Both the position numbers and the translations under genes were made by a program. This document shows positions 31,627 through 42,159 of a DNA stretch of 64,000 nucleotides, in pieces (within the stretch, counting starts at the first letter, position 1; each line of letters begins with the position of its first letter). Origin of the DNA: Chrysophaeum taylorii (Eukaryota; Sar; Pelagophyceae; Pelagomonadales; Pelagomonadaceae); contig JAQMWT010000203.1 of NCBI GenBank assembly GCA_029834535.1, positions 1 through 64,000 on the forward strand, in the 5' to 3' direction. The notes beneath the pieces are model-generated. The model did no database searches and was not told the origin of the DNA. It saw only the letters and a program-made list of their open reading frames with translations.

Positions 31627-31689
31627 AGTTGTGGCGTATTAAGAATAGGTTATAGGATTGATAGGCATCCTTTGGTACAGCACCACCGC

Positions 31690-32285
31690 CTGGCTTCTTG
31701 GGCCCTGTCGAACAGCGGCTACGTAGCTACGGCACCGTCGCCGGCCTCGTCTTTGGTGCCTTCGGTGAGGCCAGCGCGGCGTGCCACGCTCTCGCCCAAA
31801 CATGCGCAGAGCGCATCGCTGCGCGAACCTGGGTGACAAGCGGCTGCGCCAACTTCACAGAGGCAAAGGCGGCCCAAACTCGCCGCATCTACCGTGAGTG
31901 GGGGATCGCCAACGCATTAGGCCGGGTTCGCTGTGCCCTCACCGCCCTCACCCATGTCGCCGCCGCGGGGAACCCCACCCAGGCCGCCCGATCCCAGCAG
32001 GACGTCACCCTTCGTCGCACATACGTCCGGGGGCAGCATGCGTACGACCTACGGGCGGGGCCCGTCCTCTCTTCGCCTGCCCCACGCCTCGGCGATGACC
32101 CCGACTAGGTCCCGCGTACTTATCTCCGCCCGTCAGGCACATCCCTCATACCCCACAAACCCACCCACATCCTTCATGCTCCCCACACACACCCCGCTCT
32201 TAGCAGTCGCCATTTAAAGACATCCTTCATGCTCCCCACACACACCCCCCCCTCTTAGCAGTCGACATTTAAAGACAGATTCGAC
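31690..32285 (+). mobile_element. LINE family 1, C-terminal ORF end and 3' UTR
   Basis: A plus frame ending at 32108 reads TVAGLVFGAFGEASAACHAL, AQTCAERIAARTW, TRRIYREWGIANALGRVRCA and ends VRGQHAYDLRAGPVLSSPAP RLGDDPD-stop. This is the C-terminal tail I associate with algal non-LTR reverse transcriptase ORFs (VFGAFGEAS block). The 3' UTR end is duplicated in tandem: CATCCTTCATGCTCCCCACA to CATTTAAAGA occurs at about 32169-32221 and again at 32222-32276. The left boundary near 31690 coincides with the AT-to-GC composition change. Confidence 0.6.
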
Positions 32286-33676
32286 ACATAAGAATGAAGG
32301 GTTTCTCGAGGGCGGGTCATATGTACAGTACGCTATTTTAAACGTGGGCTTATTTACAAGACCAAACAAATCAGCATGCTATTTAAACAGGATGACTTGA
32401 GACCGAAGAATGGATTAATTCTCGAGCAGTCAGTCTTTTGTTGGGGAATGGAAGGAAAAACCCGTACAAGTTTCCGCGGCTTGTATAGGAAAAATTTTAA
32501 TTTTAATGGCTATGCGAGTGCATATGACCAGTGGCCGACCCAACTCGGTCACAAACCAAATTAACTGGTGGTCAAATACCGTCACACAACAGATATGTAC
32601 AGTAGACTACCGCCAAACACATTGTCGTAACTAACTAACTAACTTCGGACCTCTCCCGGGCATGGGAGCCAGGCTGGGCCGGTAGTAGCCGGTCCAGGAT
32701 CACAGAGCAAAAAAATCACACAGTTGGGGTAGAAGCTTGGGATGAAAGTGCATGGATGGCGGACCGCCACTGCGCGCGGTCTTGTGCGAGGTCGTGCCAC
32801 GAGTTGAAGGGGATGTCGCATTTCCGGAGTGCCTTGGCGAGCGACCTCCCGTACGTCATCTGCGGAGCCCCCGGTGGGCGCTTGGAGCGGACCCAAGACG
32901 AGAGCATCTTGCGAGGGAGTCGGGAGAAGGGCATGCGGGCGACGTGACCGGCCCAGCGGAGCTGGCGGCGCGTGACGTAGACGTCGATGGACTCGAGGCC
33001 GAGGCGCCGCCGCAGGATCTCCGTTGAGATGTGGTGGGACCAGGTGTGTTTCCGGGTCACACGACACATGACGCGGGCGCACTGCGCGTGGAAACACCGC
33101 AGCCGGCGGAACAGGACCTCGGTGAGGCACCACGATTCCGCACCGTGAAGGAGGATGGCCAGGACGAGCACATTGTCGTATTGTACTCGTAATCAGGCGT
33201 AAACTGATCACTCCATTATACGCACAACACAGTTGGGCTGACGCACCTACGCATCTGGGCCCATAACCTGGAGAGATTTGACCCTCTCCGGGTACATGGT
33301 AGAGACTGCGTGCAGTCTTAGGCGTGTACAGACCATTCCGCTAGTCACACATGCTACTACACAAGGTAAGGATTTAAGCCCTAACTCCTTAAGGACATTA
33401 GGTCCCATAGAAGCGTTTACACTGACAACGAGGAACGAAGCCTCTGTTAATTAAACAGAAAACTCCGTACCTGACGGTACGCACCTGGGGGCCTACTCCA
33501 TGTTGGAAGAGAGCTTCAGACTGGATTCTTCATAGTCATGAAAATATATAATTGCGGAAGGGGTAAGGAAGGAAAGAGGGAAAGCCGTATTGCGGAGAGA
33601 AAACCATCTTGCGGAGATAGGTGTGAAAGGAGTGGAATGTTCCAGTGTCGTACACATAAAAGTGTAGCTCTCTGGA
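32286..33676. other. AT-richer stretch carrying a LINE insertion
   Basis: Apart from the LINE copy at 32630-33168, this stretch is compositionally like the AT-rich island. With the LINE insert ignored, one plus frame is open from about 32530 into 33250 (NSVTNQINWWSNTVTQQICT before the insert, RKLITPLYAQHSWADAPTHL after it), flanked by stops. It may be another piece of the foreign AT-rich element. No family is recognised. Confidence 0.35.
32630..33168 (-). mobile_element. LINE family 2, 5'-truncated copy with 12-bp TSD
   Basis: Minus frame 33171-32716 encodes the typical C-terminal region of non-LTR reverse transcriptase ORFs: LLHGAESWCLTEVLFRRLRC, CARVMCRVTRKHTWSHHI, RRQLRWAGHVARMPFSRLPR, and KCDIPFNSWHDLAQDRAQWR. 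The 3' end is a (GTTA)n tail (seen as CTAACTAACTAAC at 32631-32643). Direct repeats CACATTGTCGTA at 32618-32629 and 33169-33180 are the target-site duplication. The same 3' terminus occurs at 62371-62655. Confidence 0.85.
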
Positions 33677-33799
33677 AGTACATATCACCGGTAGAAAGAA
33701 CACCGCTTCCAGTCAGCGAAGTTAAGTCCGGTCGAGCTTGGTTTTAGTACTATGGTTGGTAACAACGTTGTTGTTGGAACACCGCGTGGGTTATTACCA
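33677..33799 (+). pseudogene. 5S rRNA-like copy 1, degenerate
   Basis: Shares GTACATATCACCGGTAGAA, GCGAAGTTAAG-CCGGTCGAG and GGTTGGTAACAACGTTG with the other three 5S units but has internal expansions (GGTTTTAGTAC, ACGTTGTTGTTGGAAC, CCGCGTGGGTTATTACC) that would disturb helices IV/V and I. It is followed by T8 at 33803-33810, into which a LINE fragment has inserted. Confidence 0.6.
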
Positions 33800-33810
33800 T
33801 CGTTTTTTTT

Positions 33811-34031
33811 GTCTTTAAATGTCGACTGCTAAGAGGGGTGTGTGTGTGGGGAGCATGAAGGATGTGGGTGGGTTTGTGGGGTATGAGGGATGTGCCTGAC
33901 GGGCGGAGATAAGTACGCGGGACCTAGTCGGGGTCATCGCCGAGGCGTGGGGCAGGCGAAGAGAGGACGGGCCCCGCCCGTAGGTCGTACGCGTGCTGCC
34001 CCCGGACGTATGTGCGACGAAGGGTGACGAC
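33811..34031 (-). mobile_element. LINE family 1, 3'-end fragment inserted in a 5S terminator
   Basis: The reverse complement of the family 1 3' block: CTGCTAAGAGGGGTGTGTG, then TGCCTGACGGGCGGAGATAA, GGGGTCATCGCCGAGGCGTG, and TAGGTCGTACGCGTGCTGCC. It separates the T run that ends 5S copy 1 (33803-33810) from a second T run (34032-34041) that precedes TGTCCTTC. In intact units a single T run is followed directly by GTCGTTCGACAAATAG. The T run is therefore the likely duplicated target. Confidence 0.65.
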
Positions 34032-34041
34032 TTTTTTTTTT

Positions 34042-37000
34042 GTCCTTCCTTCGACCAAAAATAGTAGGGTTAGGGTTAGGCTTTGGCGAAACGAACGATG
34101 GTGTGGCTGGCACCCCTTCACAAGGCCACGGCGCCTCTCTCTGAGCAGCGCAGAGTGTTGAACGTTCAAAACGTCGGAGGGGACGGGCCACCGCCGGCCA
34201 AGGCTGCGAAGAAGCCCGCTTCGCGGCGCCAGCGACGCAGCGACTACTTGTGCGAGACGCCGAATGCGTTTTCCGCATGAACAAACTCCAAGGCGCGGGG
34301 GGTCCCTCGACTTGGGGAGGATTTTGTCGGTCACGGGCGAACTTCCCGTCACCTTCTATGCGCGCTCGACTGTCTGCCGGAAGGACTGACTTCGCGCCAA
34401 CGAAGAAAGCCTATTCAAGCGCGAGGTGCACGCGATGAGTCCGCCGCCGACTCTCCGACGCGCTCACGCGGCATCTGAACACGGACATTCGGCCTGGCGA
34501 CGTTGTCCACGTCTTCGCGATCTATCGCCCCATCGTAACTTCCTCGAGTGCGACGGCGCGGTCGAAATTCGCTCCACTACGACTCAAGCTTGGGGACGGT
34601 CCTGTTCACCCCATCACGAAAGGCAGGGCTTGCATGGGGCTCGAGTCGCGCGGCATATCTCAGTCCACCGCCGCCGAAGCGAAAATCGATGTCGGGTGGG
34701 CCGCTGCGTAGCCCGACCAAGAAGGAGCTCCAAAAGCAACAGCTGTCGCAACTCGAGAAGCAGCTGTCGCAACTCGAGAAGCAGTTAGCGACGTTGCGCG
34801 CCAGCCTCGAGTCGCAGTCCGACCGCGCCTTGCAGGCAGAGAGAGACCGCGACGCAGCGCACGACGACGCTCTCAACGCTGAGGTGGTGGCTGCGGCGGC
34901 GGAGGAGGAGCGCCGAGAGCAGGCCGAGTTGCAGCTGGAGAAGGCTGTCAGTGTCGCGGCAGCTCGAGAGGAGCGGCTCGAGGTGTTGATCAACCGACAT
35001 AAAGACGCCAATTCCAAGCAGCGCTCCCGCGACGCCGAGAAGCTCGAAGCCAAGATTGCCGAGCTCGAGGCCACCATGCACCAGACGGACGAGGTGGCCA
35101 AGGAAGCGGCCGCGGCCGCCGGTGGAGACGCACCCGTGCTCGGCTCTCGCGTTCGAATCCGAAGGAGTACGGCAAGCTCCAGTCCAGCTACGCCGACGTC
35201 AACAAGCTCAACCGCGAGCTTCGATTGGATCTCTTCGCCGTCGCCGAAGGGCGCGCCGAGGCCAAGGAGGAGGAGGTCGGGCGGCTGCAAGAGCGAGTCG
35301 AAGAGCTTGATCAGCAACGGGGGCAGATCTGGGTGCCTTCGAAGCCACAGGGCGCCGGCTCTTGGACGCCCTGGCCGTCCAAGCTCCGGCGGCTGTACAC
35401 GAAACGTTTAGCACTTCGCGAGCTACCGGCCGAGATCTCCGAGGCTGTCGCGTCGGTCCTCTTAGCGATGCTGGGTCCCGAGCTCGCCGCGGAGCTCGAA
35501 CTGCCGAGTGTGGATTGGTGGTGCTACTCTCGACTAACTACCAGGCCTTCGACGTCAATGAGGAGATCGTGGCCTACCAGGAGTTTTTGGCCGTCCGCTC
35601 TGAGTCAACGAAACGCTCATTCGATGGCAAGACCTCGATCCGCGACGTCGCGGCCGTCCGCGACATCATCTTCGGTGAGCTCGACCCGCAGATCAAGGGT
35701 GTCATGCTCAAGATCATTAAGGCCTGGGGCGAGGGCTGCCTCCACACCTTCAACAATGGTCAGGCGACGCGCTATGTGGACGGCGGCGAGCTGGCCAAGG
35801 CGAACCAGACAGATGAGCTCAAGACGGCGTACGCTGGCTCGAAACGTCACACGAACCGCTGCGAAAGCCAATTTGGAGGCGCCAGGTACCACAGCAGAAT
35901 CTTTCCCTCGAGCAACATCTCGAGTATCTGCGGTGTCATTGCCTGCAGTAGGGATGATGTGTTTGGCCGCCATGGTGACTCGATCCATGCCCAGCGTAGC
36001 ACGCAGGTCGATGACAACGGCGCGAGCGGGTTGACCGTGAAGCGCCGGCGCAAGGATGAGCAGAGCGATGGAGTGCTGGGCGAGCTCTCACCCCAGATCG
36101 CGGCCGCGGCGCTCGAGACTGCTCGCCGATCACGTGCGGATTGGACAGCCGACGCGAGGGCTCAGCACGAAGCTGCCCAAGAGCGCCGTCGCGACAAGGA
36201 TCGAGAGGCACGGGAGAAGGCGTTCAACCGCCAAGTCGAGGCTTTGGCCAAGGCCAAGTCGGCCCTCGAGGTCACGCCCATCGTCGTCGAATTGGATCTC
36301 CACGATGGGAGCGTGACTCTGCAAAAAATCACTCGCGAGCTTTCCACTTACCTTGCTTCGCTCTCGTCGGACGCAGAACGATCGCACGCGCTGACTGGGC
36401 AGATCAAGCGCTATGTCTTGGGTATGGGGCTGAAAGAGCTCCGGCCCGAGTCCTACACGTCGACGACGACGCAAATATCGGCAAGGCCGGCAGCACTGTA
36501 AACGTGGACTTTCTGACCGAAACACCGGAGCGGATATTTTCGATCTAAAAATCTGAGAAAGCTTTTCCCGTTAGTGTATGAGGCCGCGGTGCCATTGGAG
36601 CAGCGACGGTGCTTGCCCGAGTTTGGTACATCGACCGATCTCCGTCGTTCTCTCGAGGCCCGTCGCCTCGCGAGCGACGAGGATCTCCATGCCCAAGCCG
36701 ACGAGCAAATCGCGAAGCGGAAGCGACCTGCAGCTCCGACACGAAAGCGATGCCGATGTTCGACGACAATCTGATCGGCAAACGCGTGGAGGTGCTGACG
36801 AAGTTCGACGGGTACAAAGATCTCTACTGGAATCGGAGCGTTATCGACGCAGTCAGCAAACCCGGGATGCTCGGGCGGCAACGTCGTTTCTGCTGGATTT
36901 ACCTCGGGTACGAGAGGGAGGATAAAGAGACCTGGTTCAACGCGAACCGCCCCTCGTACTTCAACGGCTGCAAGGCCATCTGTTGGCGCTTTGTAATAGA

Positions 37001-37450
37001 CCTTGAACCTCTCGTCGACGTGGAAGACTATCCCGAGCGCCCGCAAGCTGAGCCCAAGGATGAAGACAACGATTCGTGACGTCCCGACGCAACGGGCCCC
37101 AAGACGAGCCACGGACAGCCCCGGACTAGCCGAGGTCGCATCTCCGAGTCACTTCCTCGCTCCAAACTCAACGGCACCCTCCCCCCAGCTGCCCTGCGCA
37201 TTGTTGACGCCGCAACGCGTCTTAGCGCCTCACGTGTATCGTATATACTGCCCAGAACGGCGCCTCCGACGGCCAAGTAAGACGATTATCAGCGCTAGCA
37301 GTGCTGAAATTGGAGATGTGAAGTCCGGACCACCGCAGAGTGTCTCCCTTGGATGTATTTCCCGCGATCATTAAAAAAAAATCCGCGATTTGTTCGGGTC
37401 GGCTTCGCTGTGGCCGTGCACCGCAGGTTTCTTAATTGCCCCCACAAAAA
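34042..37450 (+). mobile_element. Element A: large transposon-like protein element, internally deleted
   Basis: Begins with a TAGGGTTAGGGTTAGG-like start (about 34067-34082), and the ORF ATG is at 34689. The N-terminal region (34689 on) is coiled coil (KKELQKQQLSQLEKQLSQLE, REERLEVLINRHKDANSKQR, KLEAKIAELEATMHQTDEVA). A shared indel near 35150 shifts the frame, and the coiled coil continues as MDLFAVAEGRAEAKEEEVGR from 35228. A deletion of about 1.15 kb relative to element C joins LELPSV to TNYQAFDVNEEIVAYQEF (about 35511-35545). The C-terminal part holds KTSIRDVAAVRDIIFGELDP, GEGCLHTFNNGQATRYVDGG and SKRHTNRCESQFGGARYHSR, a basic coiled coil, and, after another frame change, the Tudor-like tail IGKRVEVLTKFDGYKDLYWN to FNANRPSYFNGCKAICWRF (ending 37079). 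The family is unnamed to me; a transposase role is inferred from copy number. Confidence 0.6.
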
Positions 37451-37494
37451 GTTTCTTGTATTCCACTGAAAAAACGGCGAGGCCACCACCGCGT

Positions 37495-37510
37495 AGTTAC
37501 TTTATATTGT
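37495..37510 (+). promoter_or_regulatory. TATA-like element of 5S unit 2
   Basis: ACTTTATAT at 37499-37507 lies about 33 bases before the 5S start. The same sequence lies at the same distance in unit 4 (TTTATATAAT at 62161) and, slightly further away, in unit 3 (CTTTATATTT at 40801). Conservation and spacing fit an upstream Pol III element. Confidence 0.5.
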
Positions 37511-37533
37511 AAAGAAACCTTAGAATCGCCACG

Positions 37534-37645
37534 ATGGTACATATCACCGGTAGAACACCGCTTCCCGTCAGCTCAGCGAAGTTAAGCCCGGTCGAGCCTG
37601 GTTAGTACTACGGTTGGTGACAACGTTGGAACACCGGGTTACCAT
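37534..37645 (+). rRNA. 5S rRNA gene (unit 2)
   Basis: 112 nt. The ends ATGGTA and TACCAT pair as helix I. The internal box A-like GCGAAGTTAAGCCCGGTCGA and box C-like GGTTAGTACTACGGTTGGTG match eukaryotic 5S gene internal control regions (canonical AAGTTAAGC...GGTTAGTACT..GGTGGGTGACC). CCGGG near the 3' end and T7 at 37648-37654 (terminator) complete it. 112 nt is a few bases short of the usual 118-120, so it could be a 5S-derived element rather than the main 5S gene; unit 4 is nearly identical, which argues for constraint or recent duplication. Confidence 0.75.
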
Positions 37646-37654
37646 GGTTTTTTT

Positions 37655-40620
37655 GTCGTTCGACAAATAGTAGTAGGGTTAGGTTGTTGCGGAACGATGG
37701 TGTGGCACCTCTTCACAAGGCCATCGCGCCCGCCACAGACCTCTCTCTGAGCGCGTGTTGAACCTTCAAAACGTCGGAGGAGAGGGGTCACTGCCGGCTA
37801 AGGCGGCGAAGAATCCCGCTGCGTGGCGCCCGCGACGCAGCGACCTGCTTGACGGCGAATGCGTTTTCTGCATGAACAAACTCCAAGGCGCGGGGGGTCT
37901 CTCGACTTGGGGAGGATTTTGTTGGTGACGGGCGAACTTCCCGTCACCTTCTATGCGCGCTCGACTATGTGCCGGAAGGACTGACTTCGCGCCAACGAAG
38001 AAAGCCTATTCAAGCGAGGTGCAAGCAATGAGTCCGCCGCCGACTCTCCGACGCGCTCACGCGGCATCTGAACACGGACATTCGGCCTGGCGACGTTGTC
38101 CACGTCTTCGCGATCTATCGCCCCATCGTAACTTCCTCGAGTGCGACGGCGCGGTCGAAATTCGCTCCACTACGACTCAAGCTTGGGGACGGTCCTGTTC
38201 ACCCCATCACGAAGGGCAGGGCCTGCAGGGGCTCGAGTCGCGCGGCATATCTCAGTCCACCGCCGCCGAAGCGAAAGTCGATGTCGGGTGGGCCGCCGCC
38301 TAGCCCGACCAAGAAGGAGCTCCAAAAGCAACAGCTGTCGCAACTCGAGAAGCAGTTAGCGACGTTGCGCGCCAGCCTCGAGTCGCAGTCCGACCGCGCC
38401 TTGCAGGCGGAGAGAGACCGCGACGCAGCGCACGACGACGTTGTTAACGCTTAGGTGGTGGCTGCGGCGGCGGAGGAGCGCCGAGAGCAGGCCGAGTTGC
38501 GGCTGGAGAAGGCTGTCCGTGTCGCCGCAGCTCGAGAGGAGCGGCTCAAGGTGCTGATCAACCGACACAAAGACGCCAAGTCCAAGCAGCGCTCCCGCGA
38601 CGCCGAGAAGCTCGAAGCCAAGATTGCCGAGCTCGAGGCCACCATGCAGCAGACGGACGAGGTGGCCAAGAAAGCGGCCGCGACCACCGTTGGAGACGCA
38701 CCCGTGCTCGCGTTCGAACCGAAGGAGTACGCCCTGGCCGTCCAAGCTCCGGCGGCTGTACATGAAACTTTTAGCACTTCGCGTGCCGCCGGCCGAGATC
38801 TCCGAGGCTGTCGCGTCGGTCGTCTTAGCGGTGCTGGGTCCCGAGCTCGCCGCGGAGCTCGAACTGCCGAGTGTGGATTGGTGGTGCTACTCTCGACTAA
38901 CTACCAGGCCTTCGACGTCAATGAGGAGATCGAGGCCTACCAGGAGTTCTTGGCCGTCCGCTCCGAGTCAACGAAACGCTCAGTCGATGGCAAGACCTCG
39001 ATCCGCGACGTCGCGGCCGTCCGCGACAAAATCTTTGGCGAGCTCGACACTCAGATCAAGGGCGTCATGCTCAAGACCATCAAGGCCTGGAGCGAGGGCT
39101 GCCTGCACACCTTCGAGAATGGTCAGGCGTCGCGCTATATATGTGGACGGCGGCGAGCTGGCCAAGGCGAACCAGACAGATGAGCTCAAGACGGCGTACG
39201 CTGGCTCGAAACGTCACACGGACCGCTGCGAAAGCCAATTTGGAGGCGCCAAGTACCACAGCAGAATCTTTCCCTCGAGCAACATCTCGAGCATCTATTT
39301 CCGATGTCGATCCTGTAGGGATGTGTGTTTGGCCGGCTTGGGGACTCGATCCGTGGCCAACATAGCATGCGGGTCGACGAAAAAACGGCGGGAGCGGGTC
39401 GACGGTGAAGCGCCCGCGCAAGGATGAGCAGAGCGATCGAGGTGTTGGGCGAGCTCTCACCCCAGCTCGCGGCGGCGGCGGCGCTCGAGACTGCTCGCCG
39501 TTCACTTGTGGATTGGACAGCCGACGCGAGGGCTCAGCACAAAGCTGCCCAAGCAAGAGCGCCGTCGCGACAAGGATCGAGAAGGCGCTCGACTTGCGCC
39601 ATGACGTCGAGGCTGCTCTGGGCAGGTCAAGTCGGCCCTCGAGGTCACGCCCATCATCGTCAAATCAGATCTCCACAATGTGGCATTGCGAAAAAAATCA
39701 CTCACTCACGAGTTTTTTCCACTCACCTCGCTTCGCTCTCGTCGGACGTAGATCGAGTGCTACGTCTTGGGCATGGGGCGAAAGAGCCCAAGGGCCCCAA
39801 GTCCTAAACTTGGACGACCAACGCAAATATCAAACGTGGCCTAAGTTCCTGACCGAAACAAACTGGAGCGGACTAATTCGATCCTAGAATGCCGACATTC
39901 CACGGCAATCTAATCCGCAAACGCGTGGAGGTGCGGACGGAGGGTACGAATACCTCTACTATGGAATCGGGGCGTTATCGATACAGTCAACAAACAAACA
40001 AACAAACAAACCCCTGGCAGCAGCAGCAAAATGTCGTTTTTTTTTTCCGGCTGGATTTGGACATTATGTCGACGAGGAGGAGGAGGATTGCGGCGCGGCC
40101 TGGTTCGCCGCGAACTTCGCACTTAAGAAACGGCTCCAAGGCCGCCAACTCCTGGCGGCGCTTTGTCATGGACCTTAAACCTCTCGTCGACGTGGAAGAC
40201 GATCCCGATTTGCGCCCGTAAGCTGAGCCCATAATGGGCGAAGACGATCCCGATTTACGACGTCCCGACGACCCAACGGGCATACCGATACGAGCGGCGG
40301 ACAGGCCCGGATGTCTAGCCGAGGAAACGTCTCCGACTCACCTCCTCGCTCCAAACTCGTCCCTGCTCTACGCACTGTTGAGGCCGTAACGCGTCGTAGC
40401 GCCTCACGTATATCATGTAATGCCCAGAACCGCGGCTCCGATGTAGGACGATTGCCAGGGCTAGAGGTGTTGAAATTGGAGATACCGGACCACCGCAGAG
40501 TGTCGCCCTTGGATGTATCTCCCGCGATCATAAAAAAAACACGCGAGTTGTTCGGGTCGGCTTCGCTGTGGCCGTGCACCTCCGGTTTCTTAATGGCTCC
40601 TAATTCTAGCGTAGCAACTT
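37655..40620 (+). mobile_element. Element B: doubly deleted copy of the same element
   Basis: Follows 5S unit 2 directly (GTCGTTCGACAAATAGTAG). Same gene order as A. It shares A's central deletion (junction GTGTGGATTGGTGGTGCTAC at about 38873-38892). It also lacks the segment between GAAGGAGTAC and GCCCTGGCCGTCCAAGC (about 38722) that A, C and D keep. At that place B reads PVLAFEPKEYA in frame, so it preserves the original frame that A, C and D have lost through an extra 8 bases. The downstream part is more decayed (KTSIRDVAAVRDKIFGELDT still readable, tail ending near 40210). Confidence 0.6.
39984..40012. repeat. (AAAC)n microsatellite
   Basis: About six to seven AAAC units inside element B's tail. 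Confidence 0.9.
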
Positions 40621-40631
40621 AAAAGACTGAA

Positions 40632-40682
40632 GACTGAGGGGACGCACATTGAACTTCCCGTTTTTGCGATCCGTTTAGTATC
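40632..40682. repeat. Dispersed repeat, second copy
   Basis: GGGGACGCACATTGAACTTC onward matches 13193-13245 almost base for base. Confidence 0.6.
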
Positions 40683-40848
40683 CAACATTCAGAAAAACTG
40701 AGCTGGCGACGACGGCACCCCGAAAAGAGCTTTTCTCTTCGAGAGGGCTAGTTTTTTTTCAACCAAAGGATAATTATTGCGAGGCGACATTTTTGTGTAA
40801 CTTTATATTTAAAAAAAAGACGATTAAAAAAAAAACGATCCTTTTACG

Positions 40849-40960
40849 TTGGTACATATCACCGGTAAAACACCGTTTCCCGTCAGCTCAGCGAAGTTTA
40901 GCCCGGTCGAGCCTGGTTAGCACTACGGTTGGTGACAACGTTGGAACCCCCAGTTACCAT
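40849..40960 (+). rRNA. 5S rRNA-like gene (unit 3)
   Basis: Same sequence as unit 2 with scattered changes (GTAAAACACCGTTTCCC, GAAGTTTAGCCCGG, TTAGCACTACGG, GGAACCCCCAGTTACC). The internal control region is mostly intact; the CCGGG of the 3' arm is CCCAG. T5 follows at 40960-40964. The downstream sequence (TAGGGCTAGG) starts like elements A, B and D but then diverges, so this unit has lost its element partner. Confidence 0.6.
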
Positions 40961-40964
40961 TTTT

Positions 40965-42140
40965 GTGCTTTGTAATAACCGGTAAAATGTTAGGGCTAGG
41001 TTTGAATATTGAGGACGACCGGAGGGTGTGGCGAAGGAAAATGCCAAAAGCAGAAGGCAGGGAGAGACGCAGCAGCAGCATGGCGAGAACGGCAAAGAAA
41101 TACCACGAGACGAGACAATCCAAGGGGGGCGCTAAATGTCGAAGGCAGGAGAGAAATCGCGCTCGTTGGGTGAGAGAAGGGAAAACACACCAAGCAGAAC
41201 GTGTCTTTTTATGGGGGAGTTGAGCTCTCGCTCTTTTTGGTCTGGGTGTTTTGTCGGGCGAACGGACATGGGGCACTGCTTTTCGTGAGAACGAACCTCC
41301 GTGTTGGGATGCGTGTTATCCCAACAATAATTGCGGCCTGGCAGTGGCGGCTAGAGGAGGTCCATACAGAGAACAAACGGTGATGCTGAGAAGAGGCGCG
41401 TCCCATGTGCTGAGGATGCATCGGCGAGCACCCTGATCTCGGCACCCACCCCCAGACGGATGTCCAAGGTCCGTGGGAGTCGATCGACCTGTACAACAAC
41501 CAACGCGTGTGCTAGCCACGGCAGAAGGTCGGCCGAGAGGCGAGCGCTCTTACGATGCCAAACCTGGGGAAAAAGGACCAAGGCGAGAGAGGCCGAAAGG
41601 AATGCAGAGCGACGAAGGTCCGGCCTGGTGTCGATGGTGAGATTGCGCGTCGAAGGAGTAGGCAGTATTGAGGTCGGAGGAGAAAGCATACTTTTCGACC
41701 GACCAAGGACGACGTTCAGCGCTAGCGAGTTCTCCGAACATCTTCTGCTGGCACGAGTCGACGAAAGTGGCGTTCTTTCTGGGGAACAAAAGGTGTCTCT
41801 TCGGGGACCAAGCGGCGCCATTGATATGTGTGAGATTAAGAGGCATCATCAGCGAAGAAGAAGGTACGTACGTACGACCAGGGCGAGTATTGGAACGGCA
41901 ATCGTTGGACTTGGTGAGTCCCGCACCAAAGCGTCTGGAGGTGGTGACCAAACGTACTAATTGAGAACTTGGGGAGTCGAGTAGATAGAACGACAGTTCG
42001 TGTTGTCCATCGGTCGTAGGTCAGGGGGGGGGGCAGTGGTTGAGCGCCAGCTTTTTTTGAATACAGGAGAACGAGGCCGTGCTTCCAACTTGAATACGGC
42101 GCAAGACAAGAGCGCGCTTCTTCTGCGGCAGACTTACATC
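40965..42140. other. No confident gene
   Basis: Arg/Ser-rich frames on both strands. Nothing recognised; one minus frame (41821-41351) is open for 156 residues but has no domain pattern I know. A GTACGTACGTACG tract lies at about 41864. Confidence 0.3.
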
Positions 42141-42159
42141 AAGGGGTTATCATGTCGCG

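Noticed and set aside
31690-32108. Host gene encoding an alanine-rich protein
   Set aside because: The C-terminal peptide and 3' flank recur at three other places as LINE ends, so this is a LINE ORF tail.
34067-34082. Telomeric repeat (TTAGGG)n
   Set aside because: Only about two and a half units, and similar single units begin elements B and D; it is part of the element start, not a telomere or interstitial telomeric array.
41351-41821. 156-codon minus ORF as a reverse transcriptase piece
   Set aside because: No RT motif could be found on inspection; composition-driven frame.
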